From assembly GCA_944392695.1 (NCBI GenBank), contig CALXXN010000006.1, positions 39,936 to 103,935 on the forward strand: DNA of 64,000 bases, in the 5' to 3' direction. The number at the start of each line of letters is the position of its first letter. The first letter of the stretch is position 1. Shown one piece after another: positions 33,626 through 41,486 of this stretch. The notes beneath the pieces were generated by a model. It ran no database searches. It had not been told where the DNA came from and saw nothing but the letters and a program-made list of their open reading frames with translations. Source of the stretch: an uncultured Spirochaetales bacterium. GTDB taxonomy: Bacteria > Spirochaetota > Spirochaetia > Sphaerochaetales > Sphaerochaetaceae. The position numbers and the translations under genes are program-made.

Positions 33626-34468
33626 ATGCTGGATGCTTCCACATTGCAAATGTTGAAGAAGGAAGCACTCGATGCCAGGATCAAGACAATCGAGTGCATA
33701 AGTTCCTTCGGCTCGGGGCACATCGGCGGATCGATGTCCATCATGGAAACCCTCGTCTACCTCTACTATGTGGAGATGAGGATACGTCCGGAGGAGCCGG
33801 ACTGGGAGGAACGTGACCGCCTTGTCCTCTCGAAGGGGCATGCAGGTCCTGCGCTCTATGCCGTGTTGGCGAAGAAAGGTTTCTTCCCCCTTGAGTGGCT
33901 GGGCACCCTGAACAAGGGAGGCACGAAGCTGCCGAGCCATGTCGATATGACGAAGACCCCTGGTGTTGACTTCACCGCAGGAAGCCTTGGGCAGGGGATC
34001 AGCGCGGCTGTAGGCATCGCTCTTGCACAGAGGATACGTGGGTTCAAGGATTCCTGGACCTATGCGATCGTTGGCGATGGAGAGAGCCAGGAGGGTGAGG
34101 TCTGGGAGGCGGCCGAGGTCGCAGGAGCCCAGAAGCTGGACAACCTCATCGCATTCACCGACCTGAACAAGCAGCAGCTGGATGGCTATACTGATGACAT
34201 CATTCCAATGTACCACTTGAAGGAGCGCTATGAGACCTTCGGCTTCGATGCATATGAGGTGGATGGGCATGATTTCAACCAGGTCGCTGATGCGATCGCC
34301 TCTGCCAAGTCTGTAAAGGGCAAGCCCCACATGATCATCCTCAATACTGTCAAGAGCTTTGGTTACATCCCAGGTGAAGGGGTGAAGGGCAACCATTCGA
34401 TGAGTATCAATGAGGAGACGAGGAAGAGTGCGATTGACGCCCTGGTTGACAGAGAAGGAGGCCGCTGA
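33626..34468 (+). CDS. Transketolase, N-terminal subunit
   Basis: 280 residues from the ATG at 33626 (MLDASTLQMLKKEA), which has CAGGAG upstream; a longer reading from 33494 runs through the promoter. It carries the TPP/Mg-binding GDGESQEGEVWEAAEVAG, SKGHAGPALYAVLA, and GSLGQGISAAVGIALAQR. Pairs with the C-terminal half encoded next to make a split transketolase, common in Firmicutes and archaea, working in the pentose phosphate pathway or a related C2-transfer. Confidence 0.92.
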   Translation: MLDASTLQMLKKEALDARIKTIECISSFGSGHIGGSMSIMETLVYLYYVEMRIRPEEPDWEERDRLVLSKGHAGPALYAVLAKKGFFPLEWLGTLNKGGTKLPSHVDMTKTPGVDFTAGSLGQGISAAVGIALAQRIRGFKDSWTYAIVGDGESQEGEVWEAAEVAGAQKLDNLIAFTDLNKQQLDGYTDDIIPMYHLKERYETFGFDAYEVDGHDFNQVADAIASAKSVKGKPHMIILNTVKSFGYIPGEGVKGNHSMSINEETRKSAIDALVDREGGR

Positions 34469-35415
34469 TGATTGCTGTCAAGGATTATTCCAACTACCGT
34501 GATGTCGTCGTGGCGGCGGTCGCCGACCTCGCTGAAAGCCATGAGGATGTGGTCTTCCTGGACGCCGACCTTTCCAGTTGCATCGGTTCCACTGCCTTCC
34601 AGAAGCGCTTCCCTGAGCGCTTCACCAACTGTGGCATCGCAGAGGCCAACATGGCTGCGATGGCTGGTGGCATGGCGAGTGTTGGACTCACCCCATTCAT
34701 CCATTCATTTGGTTGTTTTGCAAGCCGTCGTGACTATGACCAGCTCTTCATCTCAGTTGGTTACACGGGACAGGTCGTCCATGTGATCGGATCCGATCCC
34801 GGGATCACAGCACAGTACAACGGAGGAACGCACATGCCCTTCGAGGATATCGCGCTCTTCCGCCAGATCCCGTCATTCAACATCATCGAGCCTTCTGATG
34901 GTGAATCCCTGGCCAGGCTTGTACCTCAGCTCTATGCTGCTGGAAAGTCAAGCTACATCCGCACTCCCCGCAAGGGCATCAACGTGCGTTACACGCCAGA
35001 TGATGAGATCATGCTTGGCAAGGCCATCACGCTCACAGAGGGTGATGACATAGCCATCGTCGCGACTGGCTGTGTCATGGTGGATACCGCACTCGAGGCT
35101 ACGGCTGCTTTGAAGGATAAGGGCATCTCAGCCCGTGTGATCGACCTCCATACGATCCGCCCCTTCGATGCCGCGACGATAGAGAAGGCCGCCCACGAGA
35201 CTGGTCATGTCATTGTCTGTGAGAATGGCCGCAGGGCTGGAGGTGTTGGAGAGCTTGTCGCCGGTCATCTCGCCCAGACCTGTCCTGTCAAGATGGATTT
35301 CCTGTGCGTGGAAGACCGCTATGGCGAGGTTGGTCCACTGTCCTACCTCAAGGAGTCATTCGGTTTCACAGCTCCTGTCCTCGTGGACAAGGCTTTGAAA
35401 CTTCTCTCCAAGTGA
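34468..35415 (+). CDS. Transketolase, C-terminal subunit
   Basis: 315 residues; the ATG overlaps the previous TGA (TGATG). Central pyrimidine-binding domain with DADLSSCIGS, FTNCGIAEANMAAMAGGMA and SFGCFASRRDYDQLF, then a C-terminal domain with VATGCMV-type VATGCVMVDTALEA and RVIDLHTIRPFD. It completes the split transketolase with the upstream gene. A hairpin terminator follows. Confidence 0.92.
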   Translation: MIAVKDYSNYRDVVVAAVADLAESHEDVVFLDADLSSCIGSTAFQKRFPERFTNCGIAEANMAAMAGGMASVGLTPFIHSFGCFASRRDYDQLFISVGYTGQVVHVIGSDPGITAQYNGGTHMPFEDIALFRQIPSFNIIEPSDGESLARLVPQLYAAGKSSYIRTPRKGINVRYTPDDEIMLGKAITLTEGDDIAIVATGCVMVDTALEATAALKDKGISARVIDLHTIRPFDAATIEKAAHETGHVIVCENGRRAGGVGELVAGHLAQTCPVKMDFLCVEDRYGEVGPLSYLKESFGFTAPVLVDKALKLLSK

Positions 35416-35418
35416 CTT

Positions 35419-35513
35419 GTAAGTACAGCTTACCAATCGCAGGAGGCCCCAGCAGCATTGCGGGGCCTCTATTGGTTATTTGGCTTCAATGGAACCAATT
35501 AAGCTGTACTTAC
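35419..35513. repeat. 14-bp perfect inverted repeat enclosing a terminator
   Basis: GTAAGTACAGCTTA (35419-35432) is matched by TAAGCTGTACTTAC (35500-35513). Between them are a terminator stem (35443-35469) and a CCAAT/ATTGG pair. The right arm touches the stop of the convergent yoaK-like gene. It may be a large bidirectional terminator or a small inverted-repeat element; no clear target duplication is visible. Confidence 0.6.
35443..35469. terminator. Terminator between transketolase and the YoaK-like gene
   Basis: GAGGCCCC, 11-base loop, GGGGCCTC, followed by TATTGGTTATTT on the plus strand. Perfect 8-bp stem nested in a longer inverted repeat. Confidence 0.75.
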
Positions 35514-36187
35514 TATGTCCTGTCATTCCGTAGGACTTCGACCAATACCGGGACAAGGGGGATTATGGCGAAGGCAATCGTCCTTGTTCCTGTGAGTTGT
35601 GAGAGCTTGGCGCAGAGGAAGGCTCCTAGGATGAATGTGGCGATCAGGCCACCATGGTAGCCCGTCTTCTTGAGGGCCTTCTTGTCATCATCGACGACTG
35701 CTGAGGCGAGGCTTGCGGCACAGCCCCTGAGATGGGCGGTGCAGAAGAGTGTCGACATCGCGACGCCACGGGCCTCCCTGAAGGTATTGAACTGCATGCT
35801 TCCTATGAAGGCTATGCCGACATGGAAAATCGTGTATGGCGTGTCTCCTGGCAGGATGGCGAGGAAGGCCAGCATCAGGATCGAGATGGTGAGGAGCAGG
35901 GGGACCCAGCGCTTCTCTCCAAGTCTCATAAGCAGGACCTGGCTGATGAATGAACCCACGAAGAATGTGAGTATTGGTATCAGCACGCTGACAACCGCAT
36001 TCCAATCCATTCCTGCCAGGCCAAGCGCCAGCAGGAGCATGTTGGCGGTCTCTGCATTTGCGAAGACACCTCCCTTCAGATAGTAGGAGTAGGCTCCCAT
36101 GAAGCCTCCCGACAACATCAGGAGGACGAAACTATGATAACGATGTGATACAGCGATGCCTCTCTCTTTTTCCATGAGGTTGAGCAT
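35513..36187 (-). CDS. YoaK/DUF1275-family membrane protein
   Basis: 224 residues, about six membrane segments. Family features: LLMLSGGFMGAYSYYLKGGVFANAETANML near the N-terminus (motif at ~25-50), SMQFNTFREARGVAMSTLFCTAHLR in the middle. The function of the family is unknown; a transporter role has been suggested. The start may instead be the Met four codons later; neither has a strong ribosome site. It is divergent from the feoAB gene. Confidence 0.85.
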   Translation of the reverse strand: MLNLMEKERGIAVSHRYHSFVLLMLSGGFMGAYSYYLKGGVFANAETANMLLLALGLAGMDWNAVVSVLIPILTFFVGSFISQVLLMRLGEKRWVPLLLTISILMLAFLAILPGDTPYTIFHVGIAFIGSMQFNTFREARGVAMSTLFCTAHLRGCAASLASAVVDDDKKALKKTGYHGGLIATFILGAFLCAKLSQLTGTRTIAFAIIPLVPVLVEVLRNDRT

Positions 36188-36226
36188 AGCGGTATGGCAA
36201 GGCTTTTTCCATAGCCACTATTCTCG

Positions 36227-36255
36227 TTGACCCTGATGTTGCATATGGCTAAACT
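36227..36255 (+). promoter_or_regulatory. Possible feoAB promoter
   Basis: TTGACC at 36227-36232, 17 bases, TAAACT at 36250-36255, 23 bases before the ATG at 36279. No convincing Fur box was seen. Confidence 0.35.
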
Positions 36256-36278
36256 CGCACGCGGAAGGATAGATAGTG

Positions 36279-38621
36279 ATGAGATTATCAGAACTGGCCA
36301 TAGGCAAGGACGCGATCATCGAAAGCGTCGATGCCCGCGACATGGCCTTGCGCAAGCACATACTTGAGATGGGCCTGACCCCGGGTGTCGAGGTTTCTGT
36401 CATAAAGACGGCTCCTCTTGGCGACCCGGTTGAGATCCGCCTACGCGGTTACTACCTGACTATCAGGAAGGCTGATGCGGAAAGCATTACGATCGCAGGT
36501 GTCCACGAGTCACATCCTGAAGATGATGAGATCGTCCGTGAGAGGATCAATGCGACAGTGCATCCCAACCTTGGAGAGGATGTCCGGATGCAGGGCAGGA
36601 GGAGGAAGGTCTCAGGACCGCTCTCACTTGCCTTGGTCGGCAACCAGAATTGCGGAAAGACGACGCTTTTCAACCAGCTGACAGGTAGCAACCAGCATGT
36701 CGGCAACTTCCCGGGTGTCACAGTGGACCGCAAGGATGGCAAGGTCAGGGGGCATGCTGATGTCACAGTGACCGACCTGCCTGGCATCTACTCCCTGGCT
36801 CCTTATACGAGTGAGGAGATTGTCACCCGTGACTTCATCATCAAGAATGATATCGATGGCATCATCAACATCGTCGATGCGACGAACATAGAGCGCAACC
36901 TCTACCTGACGACACAGTTGATGGAGCTCGACAAGCCAATGGTCATCGCGCTCAACATGATGGACGAGGTGCGCCAGAACGGTGGCACGATCGATATCAA
37001 TGCGCTCGAAGGCGCCCTTGGTGTCCCCGTCGTACCAATCAGCGCGAGCCGCAACGAGGGCATAGACGAGTTGGTTGAACATGCGATCAACGTCGCCCGT
37101 GACCAGATGCTGCCCCGCCGTACTGACTTCTGCCTCCCCCATGGCAAGGATGGTGGCGCGGTCCACCGTGCGATCCATGCAATCACACACCTGATCCAGG
37201 ACCATGCCGAGGCGAATCATTATCCACCACGTTTCGCAGCCACGCAGATCTGCCAGGATGACCACCTCGTCATGGAGGAGCTGGGGCTCGATGACAACGA
37301 GCGTGACATGATCAGCCACATGCTCGTCCAGATGGAAGAGGAATCCGGTACGGACAGGATGTCGGCGATTGTCGATATGAAGTTCGCCTTCATCGAGACC
37401 CTGACCAAGGTCTCTGTCGTGCGCCCACGTGTCAGCAAGGAGCAGGACAGGAGCCAGAAGGCTGACAGGATACTCACCGGCAAGTACACCGCCATACCTG
37501 TCTTCATACTTGTCATGGCGCTTGCCTTCAGCCTCACCTTTGGTCCGGTAGGAGGCGTGCTCTCAGACCTCCTCAGCACTTTGATCGACTATCTTGGAGG
37601 CATCGTCGGAGGTGCTTTGGGACGCTGGGGGGTCAACCCTGTGGTCATCAGCCTTGTGATGAATGGCATATTCTCAGGTGTCGGCACCGTGCTGTCTTTC
37701 ATGCCCTACATCGTCGTGCTCTTCTTCTTCCTGTCGATCCTGGAAGACTCTGGCTACATGGCCCGTGTCGCCTTCGTCATGGACAGGTTGCTACGTAAAT
37801 TAGGGCTCTCAGGACGTTCTTTCGTACCAATGCTTGTAGGTTTTGGCTGTTCTGTGCCTGCGATCATGTCGGCACGCACACTTCCAAGTGAGCGCGACAG
37901 GAGGATGACAGTCCTCCTCGTCCCCTTCATGTCGTGCTCGGCCAAGCTGCCTGTCTATGCCTTCATAAGCGCCTACTTCTTCCCCGGTCATGCCGCCCTT
38001 GTCATGATCGCCCTCTACTTCGGAGGCATCATCGCTGGGATAATAGTCGCCCTTGTCATGAAACGCTTCGCCTTCAAGGGTGACGCGGTCCCATTTGTCA
38101 TGGAGATGCCTGCCTACCGCATGCCATCACCCGTATCAGTGCTCAGACTGATGTGGGAGAAGGCCAGGGACTTCATCACGCGTGCCTTCACGGTCATCTT
38201 CGTCGCGACAATCATCGTCTGGGTCCTTGAGACCTTCGATATCCGATTGAATGTCGTAAGCGACCAGAGGGACAGCATACTTGCCATGATAGGCTCCTTT
38301 GTCGCTCCCATCTTCGCTCCACTGGCTTTGAATGACTGGAGGATATCTACAGCGCTCTTCACAGGTTTCATCGCCAAGGAGAACGTCGTCAGCACCTTGA
38401 ACATCCTGATTCCATCAGGAGACCTGTCGGCAGTCCTGACACCGCTTTCCGCAGTGACCTTCCTGGTCTTCTGTCTCCTCTACACACCCTGTGTCGCCGC
38501 GATCAGCGCGGTCAAGCGCGAGCTTGGAGGACGCAGCGCGGTCCTGGTCTGCATCATGCAGTGTGTCATCGCCTACATCGCAGCCCTGCTTGTGCACAGT
38601 GTCGGACTACTCTTCATCTGA
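36279..38621 (+). CDS. feoB: FeoA-FeoB fusion ferrous iron transporter
   Basis: 780 residues. Residues 1-~75 are a FeoA (SH3-like) domain (LSELAIGKDAIIESV, ILEMGLTPGVEV). Then the FeoB G domain: G1 GNQNCGKTTLFN (Gln where Pro is usual), VTVDRKDG, G3 DLPGIYSL, G4 NMMDE, G5 SASRNEG. The membrane part has the two Gate motifs (FMPYIVVLFFFLSILEDSGYMARVAF split over ~490-530, and the FVPMLVGFGCSVPAIMSART region). It imports Fe2+ across the inner membrane. A GGAAGGA site precedes the ATG. Confidence 0.95.
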   Translation: MRLSELAIGKDAIIESVDARDMALRKHILEMGLTPGVEVSVIKTAPLGDPVEIRLRGYYLTIRKADAESITIAGVHESHPEDDEIVRERINATVHPNLGEDVRMQGRRRKVSGPLSLALVGNQNCGKTTLFNQLTGSNQHVGNFPGVTVDRKDGKVRGHADVTVTDLPGIYSLAPYTSEEIVTRDFIIKNDIDGIINIVDATNIERNLYLTTQLMELDKPMVIALNMMDEVRQNGGTIDINALEGALGVPVVPISASRNEGIDELVEHAINVARDQMLPRRTDFCLPHGKDGGAVHRAIHAITHLIQDHAEANHYPPRFAATQICQDDHLVMEELGLDDNERDMISHMLVQMEEESGTDRMSAIVDMKFAFIETLTKVSVVRPRVSKEQDRSQKADRILTGKYTAIPVFILVMALAFSLTFGPVGGVLSDLLSTLIDYLGGIVGGALGRWGVNPVVISLVMNGIFSGVGTVLSFMPYIVVLFFFLSILEDSGYMARVAFVMDRLLRKLGLSGRSFVPMLVGFGCSVPAIMSARTLPSERDRRMTVLLVPFMSCSAKLPVYAFISAYFFPGHAALVMIALYFGGIIAGIIVALVMKRFAFKGDAVPFVMEMPAYRMPSPVSVLRLMWEKARDFITRAFTVIFVATIIVWVLETFDIRLNVVSDQRDSILAMIGSFVAPIFAPLALNDWRISTALFTGFIAKENVVSTLNILIPSGDLSAVLTPLSAVTFLVFCLLYTPCVAAISAVKRELGGRSAVLVCIMQCVIAYIAALLVHSVGLLFI

Positions 38622-38651
38622 GGATGATCCAGCATCAATGACATGACAAAC

Positions 38652-38681
38652 AAGAAGGCTGGCCGCGATGCCAGCCTTCTT
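38652..38681. terminator. Bidirectional terminator between feoB and the acetyltransferase gene
   Basis: AAGAAGGCTGGC, loop CGCGAT, GCCAGCCTTCTT: a perfect 12-bp stem, A/T-ended on both sides, between convergent genes. Confidence 0.85.
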
Positions 38682-38701
38682 GCTGCATATGATGGATTGG
38701 A

Positions 38702-39475
38702 TCATTTCAACTTCGAGATTGAAGTGAAACGCACAGTCGGATGATAGCCAAGCTTCCTGTAGAGCGAAGCTGCGATCTCGTCTGTATACCAGAGGCAGGT
38801 GAAGTCCAGCTTCAAATCATTGTAAGCCTTGTCCAGGAGGAAGGAGAGGGTCTGGGTTGCAAGCCCACGCTTCTGATATCCCGGGTGGGTGCAGACCCCT
38901 ATGACCATGGCGCTCTTGTTCGCGATGGCTGAAAGCCCTGCGCATGAGACCAGCTTGCCATCAACGTAGGTGCCTGCGTAAAGGCAGTCAGTGCGGCCAG
39001 CCTCTTCTGCCGCCCTTTCCTCACTCCTGTCTGAATCCTTGGCTGCGAATGTGGGGACTTCGTTGTAGAGCTGGAACATCTCATACAACGCGTCTTTGTC
39101 AGACAGGATCCGGGTGTCCATGGAAGAATCCACCCTCAACTTTGCAGCAGGGGCTTCCAAAGCCATCATTTCACGTTCCAGGACCTGCTGTCCTGGGAAG
39201 TGGCTGATGAAGGGGGCCATGGTATCAGCAGGGCCCATGACGGTCGCCCACTTGATTGATGAGAGCATACTGAGGGCCTCATCCATGTCATACTGGCCAT
39301 CAGCGTAAAGGCATAGCCCCTCGCTGCGGTAGTCCAGTGCATAGAGCCTTCCGACATGCCAGACCTCTATGCCAGGTTGGCCATGAAGCTCCAGGTCGTT
39401 GATGAAGAAGAGGTTTCCAAAAGGTTCTTTTGCCAGGATCTTCTTGAGGGTTGGGATGTCGTCGTAGTGTTCCAT
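38702..39475 (-). CDS. GNAT-family acetyltransferase
   Basis: 257 residues. The acetyl-CoA motif is in the C-terminal half: VIGVCTHPGYQKRGLATQTLSFLL, then LWYTDEIAASLYRKLGYHPTVRF. The N-terminal ~130 residues form a second, weaker GNAT-like half (IPTLKKILAKEPFGNLFFINDLEL), as in two-domain acetyltransferases of Firmicutes. The substrate is unknown. It converges on feoB, and its start is next to the repeat array of the second DUF4143 ATPase. Confidence 0.8.
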   Translation of the reverse strand: MEHYDDIPTLKKILAKEPFGNLFFINDLELHGQPGIEVWHVGRLYALDYRSEGLCLYADGQYDMDEALSMLSSIKWATVMGPADTMAPFISHFPGQQVLEREMMALEAPAAKLRVDSSMDTRILSDKDALYEMFQLYNEVPTFAAKDSDRSEERAAEEAGRTDCLYAGTYVDGKLVSCAGLSAIANKSAMVIGVCTHPGYQKRGLATQTLSFLLDKAYNDLKLDFTCLWYTDEIAASLYRKLGYHPTVRFTSISKLK

Positions 39476-39538
39476 GCGGTCATCCTACTGTTTGCAGCAG
39501 ACTGTGTGAAGACTGCTACAGACTTTGGCTTGCTCACC

Positions 39539-39674
39539 TGCGGGTAGCTGACACTTTTGATGAAATATACTTTGCGGGTTGTTGGCATTTTTCATGAATA
39601 TAACATTGCGGGTAGCTTGCAATTTTTAGAAGGAATACTTTGCGTGTAGCTGCTATCTAATGTATAATATTCTT
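39539..39674. repeat. Four direct repeats, 34-bp period, upstream of the second DUF4143 ATPase
   Basis: Units begin at 39539, 39573, 39607 and 39641, exactly 34 bases apart. Each starts TGCGGGT (TGCGTGT in the last) followed by AGCT/TGTT, a CA..TTTTT stretch and an A/T-rich tail such as AATATACTT. The last unit contains TATAAT (39663-39668), so the array overlaps the likely promoter of the ATPase gene (ATG at 39719). A looser copy, TGCGTGTTATCT, lies at 39689. The sequence is unrelated to the array before the first ATPase. Confidence 0.8.
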
Positions 39675-39718
39675 AGATGACAAGGTTTTGCGTGTTATCT
39701 CTTATAGGAAGGTATTTC

Positions 39719-41080
39719 ATGGAATATAGACGTAAGATTTATGCGAAACTGCTGGACTGGAAGGAATCTGCAAAAGGCAGCAAGTCAGTGCTGATCGAGG
39801 GTGCCAGGCGTGTCGGAAAATCAACGATTGCAGAGACCTTTGCGCGTAATGAATACAAGTCATACTTATTGATAGATTTCACTGTGGCATCAAAAGCCAT
39901 CACTGATGCCTTCAATCATCTAGACGACCTTGATCTCTTCTATCAGATATTGTCACTCCAGACCGGTGTCAGGTTGTATCAGAGGGAAACGCTGGTGATT
40001 TTTGATGAAATCCAGCGTTTTCCACGGGCCCGGGAGGCGACAAAACATCTGGTCCTGGATGGTCGGTATGATATCCTATGTACAGGTTCCTTGATTTCAA
40101 TCAGGGAGAATGTGAAGGATATTGTCATCCCTTCTGAGGAACTCAAGCTCAAGATGTATCCCATGGACTATGAAGAGTTCCTCTGGGCGTATGGTGAGGA
40201 TGTTCTCTGGGAGTATATCTGTGACTGTTATAGGAAGGGGGTGGCTCCTGAAAGGGCCATCCATGAGAAGGCGATGAGGATTTTCCGTGAATACATGCTT
40301 GTAGGAGGCATGCCTCAGAGTGTCAACGCATATCTTTCCTCGCACAGGGATTTCCATGCATCTGATATCGAAAAGCGTTACATACTTGAGCTTTACAGGG
40401 ATGACATCAAGAAGGCTGCCAAGAGGTACAGTTCAAAGGTGTCAGCGCTCTTCGAACACATACCCGCCGCTTTGTCTACACATGGGAAACGTGTCATCTT
40501 ATCTGACTTCTCCAACAACGGGACATTCAGCCGATATGATGAACCATTGTATTGGCTGGATGACTCAATGATCTGCAACCTCTGCTATAAGTGTAACGAT
40601 CCATCTGTAGGTTTTGCCCTGAATATCAATGAAAGCAGGGTGAAGGCCTATATGGGTGACACTGGACTCCTTGTGAGCCTGGCCTTTTCTGAGAATGAAC
40701 TGGCAGATAACAGCCTTTACAGGGCTATCATGGATGACCGCCTGTCGATCAACGAGGGGATGTTCTATGAGAACGTGGTTGCCCAGATGCTGGTAGCTAA
40801 GGGGAGGAAACTCTTTTATTACGCTCATTATGATGAGGGCTTGAAGCGTAACGATATCGAAATCGACTTCCTGCTCTCAAATGAGAGCAAGCTCAATTTC
40901 AAGGTCTTTCCTGTTGAGGCGAAGTCATCGAAGAACTACAGCACGGTATCATTGGACAAGTTCAAGACTCGTTTCAAAGGCAGGGTAGGTGGTTCGATTG
41001 TCATTCATCCTAGGAACTTCTCTAGTACTGAGGATGTCAAGAAATACCCTCCTTACATGATTCCACTGCTTTTCTCCTGA
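39719..41080 (+). CDS. DUF4143-type AAA ATPase (second copy)
   Basis: 453 residues from the ATG at 39719 (MEYRRKIYAKLLDW), with AGGAAGG upstream. AAA+ part: Walker A IEGARRVGKSTIAE, Walker B LVIFDEIQRFPRA, sensor ILCTGSL. The C-terminal region keeps a PD-(D/E)XK-like pattern: EIDFLL then FPVEAKSSKNY, more complete than in the first copy. Codon use is A/T-shifted relative to neighbours, consistent with transfer. No partner gene is adjacent. Function unknown; a defence or regulatory ATPase role is only a guess. Confidence 0.85.
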   Translation: MEYRRKIYAKLLDWKESAKGSKSVLIEGARRVGKSTIAETFARNEYKSYLLIDFTVASKAITDAFNHLDDLDLFYQILSLQTGVRLYQRETLVIFDEIQRFPRAREATKHLVLDGRYDILCTGSLISIRENVKDIVIPSEELKLKMYPMDYEEFLWAYGEDVLWEYICDCYRKGVAPERAIHEKAMRIFREYMLVGGMPQSVNAYLSSHRDFHASDIEKRYILELYRDDIKKAAKRYSSKVSALFEHIPAALSTHGKRVILSDFSNNGTFSRYDEPLYWLDDSMICNLCYKCNDPSVGFALNINESRVKAYMGDTGLLVSLAFSENELADNSLYRAIMDDRLSINEGMFYENVVAQMLVAKGRKLFYYAHYDEGLKRNDIEIDFLLSNESKLNFKVFPVEAKSSKNYSTVSLDKFKTRFKGRVGGSIVIHPRNFSSTEDVKKYPPYMIPLLFS

Positions 41081-41087
41081 CAGCCTG

Positions 41088-41486
41088 TCAATCCACCAGC
41101 TGGATACTCTTCACACTGTCGATAGGTATGGTTTGGGGGCCTTCCATGACGATGCACCGTCTAGCCAGGTCGACCTTGCGTATGCGGCCTTCTGCAGTAC
41201 GGAAGGCTCCTCCTTCCTTCAGCTTGTCAGGCTCGAACCAGGTGATCCTGACAGGACTGTCTTCATCAAGCGCCTGATGAAGACGCTGGTCCAGGAGCAC
41301 CATCTCGTCCTCCTCGAGATGGCGGTCCTCCTCCGTCAGCCTGGCACCTTCCTCGATTTCCTCCTCGTAGCCCGTGAGGGCGGCGAAGGGTGAGAACTGG
41401 GCAGCCCTGGACTCCCGTGGCATGCGTGGCCTGGTCTGGGGGTTCCAACGTCCATGTCCAATGATGTCGTCATAACGTCCTATCAC
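41088..41486 (-). CDS. YolD-like protein
   Basis: 132 residues. Starts MIGRYDDIIGHGRWNP, with RAAQFSPFAALTGYEEEIEEGARLTEED, the hallmark of the YolD family found beside Y-family polymerases (UvrX/YqjW type). In Bacillus this pairing is SOS- or UV-linked; the protein may modulate the polymerase. It overlaps the polymerase stop by 4 bases (ATGA), so the pair is coupled. Confidence 0.85.
   Translation of the reverse strand: MIGRYDDIIGHGRWNPQTRPRMPRESRAAQFSPFAALTGYEEEIEEGARLTEEDRHLEEDEMVLLDQRLHQALDEDSPVRITWFEPDKLKEGGAFRTAEGRIRKVDLARRCIVMEGPQTIPIDSVKSIQLVD

Noticed and set aside
36624..37319. 231-codon antisense frame within feoB
   Set aside because: Shadow of the strongly conserved FeoB G domain; no independent evidence.
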